A stretch of DNA of 8,013 nt from contig BNTR01000125.1 in NCBI GenBank assembly GCA_025996755.1, positions 1 through 8,013 on the forward strand, given 5' to 3'. Positions 7,179-8,013 of this stretch are shown here, piece by piece. Every line of letters starts with the position of its first letter. The stretch's first letter is position 1. The notes under the pieces are model-generated. The model ran no database searches and had not been told where the DNA came from. It saw only the letters and a list, made by a program, of their open reading frames with translations. A program made the position numbers and the translations under genes. The stretch is from Bacteroidia bacterium (lineage in GTDB: Bacteria > Bacteroidota > Bacteroidia > Bacteroidales > Azobacteroidaceae).

Positions 7179-7186
7179 TACCTTTG
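7179..7186 (+). promoter_or_regulatory. -7 promoter element before the tRNA (possibly also for efp)
   Basis: TACCTTTG matches TAnnTTTG and ends 15 bases before the tRNA. The AT-rich stretch upstream (7141-7178) has no clear TTTG at the right distance. No other such element is seen between here and efp or the acyltransferase gene, so this may be the promoter of all three. Confidence 0.5.
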
Positions 7187-7201
7187 CGCCCGCTAAGCGA
7201 T

Positions 7202-7275
7202 GGCGAGATAGCTCAGTTGGTTAGAGCGCGCGATTCATAATCGCGAGGTCGGGGGATCATGCCCCCCTCTCGCTA
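7202..7275 (+). tRNA. tRNA with anticodon CAT (probably elongator tRNA-Met)
   Basis: A complete 74-base cloverleaf can be drawn. Acceptor 7202-7208 pairs with 7268-7274 (first pair G-T). The D stem is GCTC/GAGC with loop AGTTGGTTA. The anticodon stem CGCGA/TCGCG holds loop TTCATAA, with CAT at 7236-7238. The variable loop is AGGTC. The T stem GGGGG/CCCCC has loop ATCATGC, and the discriminator is A7275. CCA is not encoded. The anticodon stem lacks the three G-C pairs of an initiator, so this is elongator Met or the lysidine-modified Ile tRNA that also carries CAT; the sequence alone does not settle it. In the T loop the usual T54/A58 pair appears as A54/T58. A run of seven T follows one base after the tRNA. 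Confidence 0.9.
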
Positions 7276-7314
7276 CTTTTTTTCAAGTTTAATGGTTAAT
7301 TAAAAAACATATTT

Positions 7315-7878
7315 ATGGCAAGTACAGCGGATTTCAAAAATGGCATGTGTCTGGATTTAGAAGGACAATACTATTATATTGTGGAATTTTTGCACGTGAA
7401 GCCGGGCAAGGGTCCCGCATTTGTGCGCACGAAATTGAAGAACGTGACCAACGGTCGCGTCATCGACAAGACGTTTAACTCCGGCGTGAAGGTGGATGAG
7501 GTGCGCATCGAACGCCGCCCCTATCAGTATCTGTATCAAGACGATATGGGCTACAACTTTATGAATCAGGAAACATTTGAGCAGGTTTCCATCCCGAAAG
7601 ACAACATCACGGGCGTGGAATTTTTGAAAGAGGGCGACATCGCCGAGGTCGTGATTCACGCCGACTCCGAGCGCATCTTGTTTGCCGAACTCCCCGTGCA
7701 CGTCGTCCTGACCATCACCTACACCGAGCCGGGCATCAAGGGCGACACGGCAACGAACGCCACCAAGCCGGCGACGGTTGAGACGGGAGCCATCGTCCGC
7801 GTCCCACTGTTCATCAACGAAGGCGAGAAAATCAAGGTGGATACGCGCAATGGGGCTTATGTGGAACGGGCTAAATAA
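7315..7878 (+). CDS. efp: Translation elongation factor P
   Basis: The product has 187 residues, the normal EF-P length. EF-P binds the ribosome near the E site and relieves stalling at runs of proline codons. Domain I (about 1-65) begins [20 protein letters not shown] and carries the tip loop [12 protein letters not shown], where K32 matches the modified lysine of E. coli EF-P (K34). Domains II (about 66-129) and III (130-187) follow, and the C-terminus [20 protein letters not shown] then [13 protein letters not shown] is the family signature. The modifying enzyme is not in the window. The ATG at 7315 gives the usual [10 protein letters not shown] start. The leader is A-rich with no Shine-Dalgarno, as is common in Bacteroidota. 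It lies 39 bases after the tRNA and 6 bases before the acyltransferase gene, and no promoter element is seen in those gaps. Confidence 0.96.
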   Translation: MASTADFKNGMCLDLEGQYYYIVEFLHVKPGKGPAFVRTKLKNVTNGRVIDKTFNSGVKVDEVRIERRPYQYLYQDDMGYNFMNQETFEQVSIPKDNITGVEFLKEGDIAEVVIHADSERILFAELPVHVVLTITYTEPGIKGDTATNATKPATVETGAIVRVPLFINEGEKIKVDTRNGAYVERAK

Positions 7879-7884
7879 CTTGAA

Positions 7885-8013
7885 ATGCTATTCACTTCGC
7901 TCGCTTTTGCGTTCTTTCTACCGATAGTCTTTTTGCTCTATTGGTTTGTGTTTCAGCGAAATCTGCGACTGCAAAATTTGTTTATCGTGGTCGCTTCCTA
8001 CGTTTTTTACGGC
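7885..8013 (+). CDS. MBOAT family membrane-bound O-acyltransferase (N-terminal part, cut by window edge)
   Basis: Forty-three codons run to the right edge without a stop: MLFTSLAFAFFLPIVFLLYW, then FVFQRNLRLQNLFIVVASYVFYG. A start of this form, with F.F..FLPIVFLLYW, a short basic turn and LQN..I..ASY.FYG, is the typical N-terminus of bacterial MBOAT proteins such as AlgI and PatA. These are multi-pass inner-membrane enzymes of roughly 450-500 residues that transfer acyl, often acetyl, groups to exported polysaccharides or peptidoglycan. The catalytic histidine lies beyond the edge, so activity and substrate cannot be judged. The ATG is 6 bases after the efp stop and in the same frame as efp, suggesting co-transcription. 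There is no Shine-Dalgarno sequence. Confidence 0.8.
   Translation, partial: MLFTSLAFAFFLPIVFLLYWFVFQRNLRLQNLFIVVASYVFYG

Noticed and set aside
7276..7290. T run after the tRNA as an intrinsic terminator
   Set aside because: No hairpin other than the tRNA itself precedes it, and efp downstream has no promoter of its own. It is not supported as a separate terminator.

Overview
The window looks like chromosomal DNA from a Bacteroidota bacterium, most likely order Bacteroidales. The evidence is the set of TAnnTTTG -7 promoter elements in front of transcription units, the absence of Shine-Dalgarno sequences before genes, a lipid-anchored Omp85 protein of the TamL type, an OprP-like porin, and a cvpA gene directly followed by sufB. 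Every protein gene is intact except the two cut by the window edges. I see no insertion sequence, phage gene, CRISPR array or rRNA, and no gene-free stretch longer than about 110 bases.

The left half (1-3748) reads leftward. A strong promoter (3717-3748) drives a 1013-residue predicted lipoprotein with an unrecognised N-terminal half, a bacterial Ig-like (Big_2) domain and two beta-helix modules. Twelve bases after it comes cvpA, and cvpA overlaps the start of sufB (Fe-S cluster assembly, cut by the left edge). The apparent unit is therefore lipoprotein, cvpA, sufB. This is notable because, as I recall, infB usually stands before cvpA-sufB in Bacteroidales.

The middle holds tamL (3794-6115, rightward, divergent from the lipoprotein) and a convergent OprP-like porin (6153-7100, leftward). 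They are separated by 37 bases that contain a weak terminator-like hairpin. No tamB follows tamL.

The right end (7179-8013) reads rightward: a tRNA with anticodon CAT, the elongation factor P gene 39 bases later, and the first 43 codons of an MBOAT-family O-acyltransferase 6 bases after efp. The only promoter element visible for this set lies before the tRNA.

Four transcription units start with the same extended element, TA(c/a)CTTTGCG(g/c)(c/t). At tamL and the porin it is so close to the ATG that the mRNAs should be leaderless or nearly so. Outer-membrane biogenesis is the common theme of the central genes (TamL, porin, surface lipoprotein); translation (tRNA, EF-P) and Fe-S assembly flank it.
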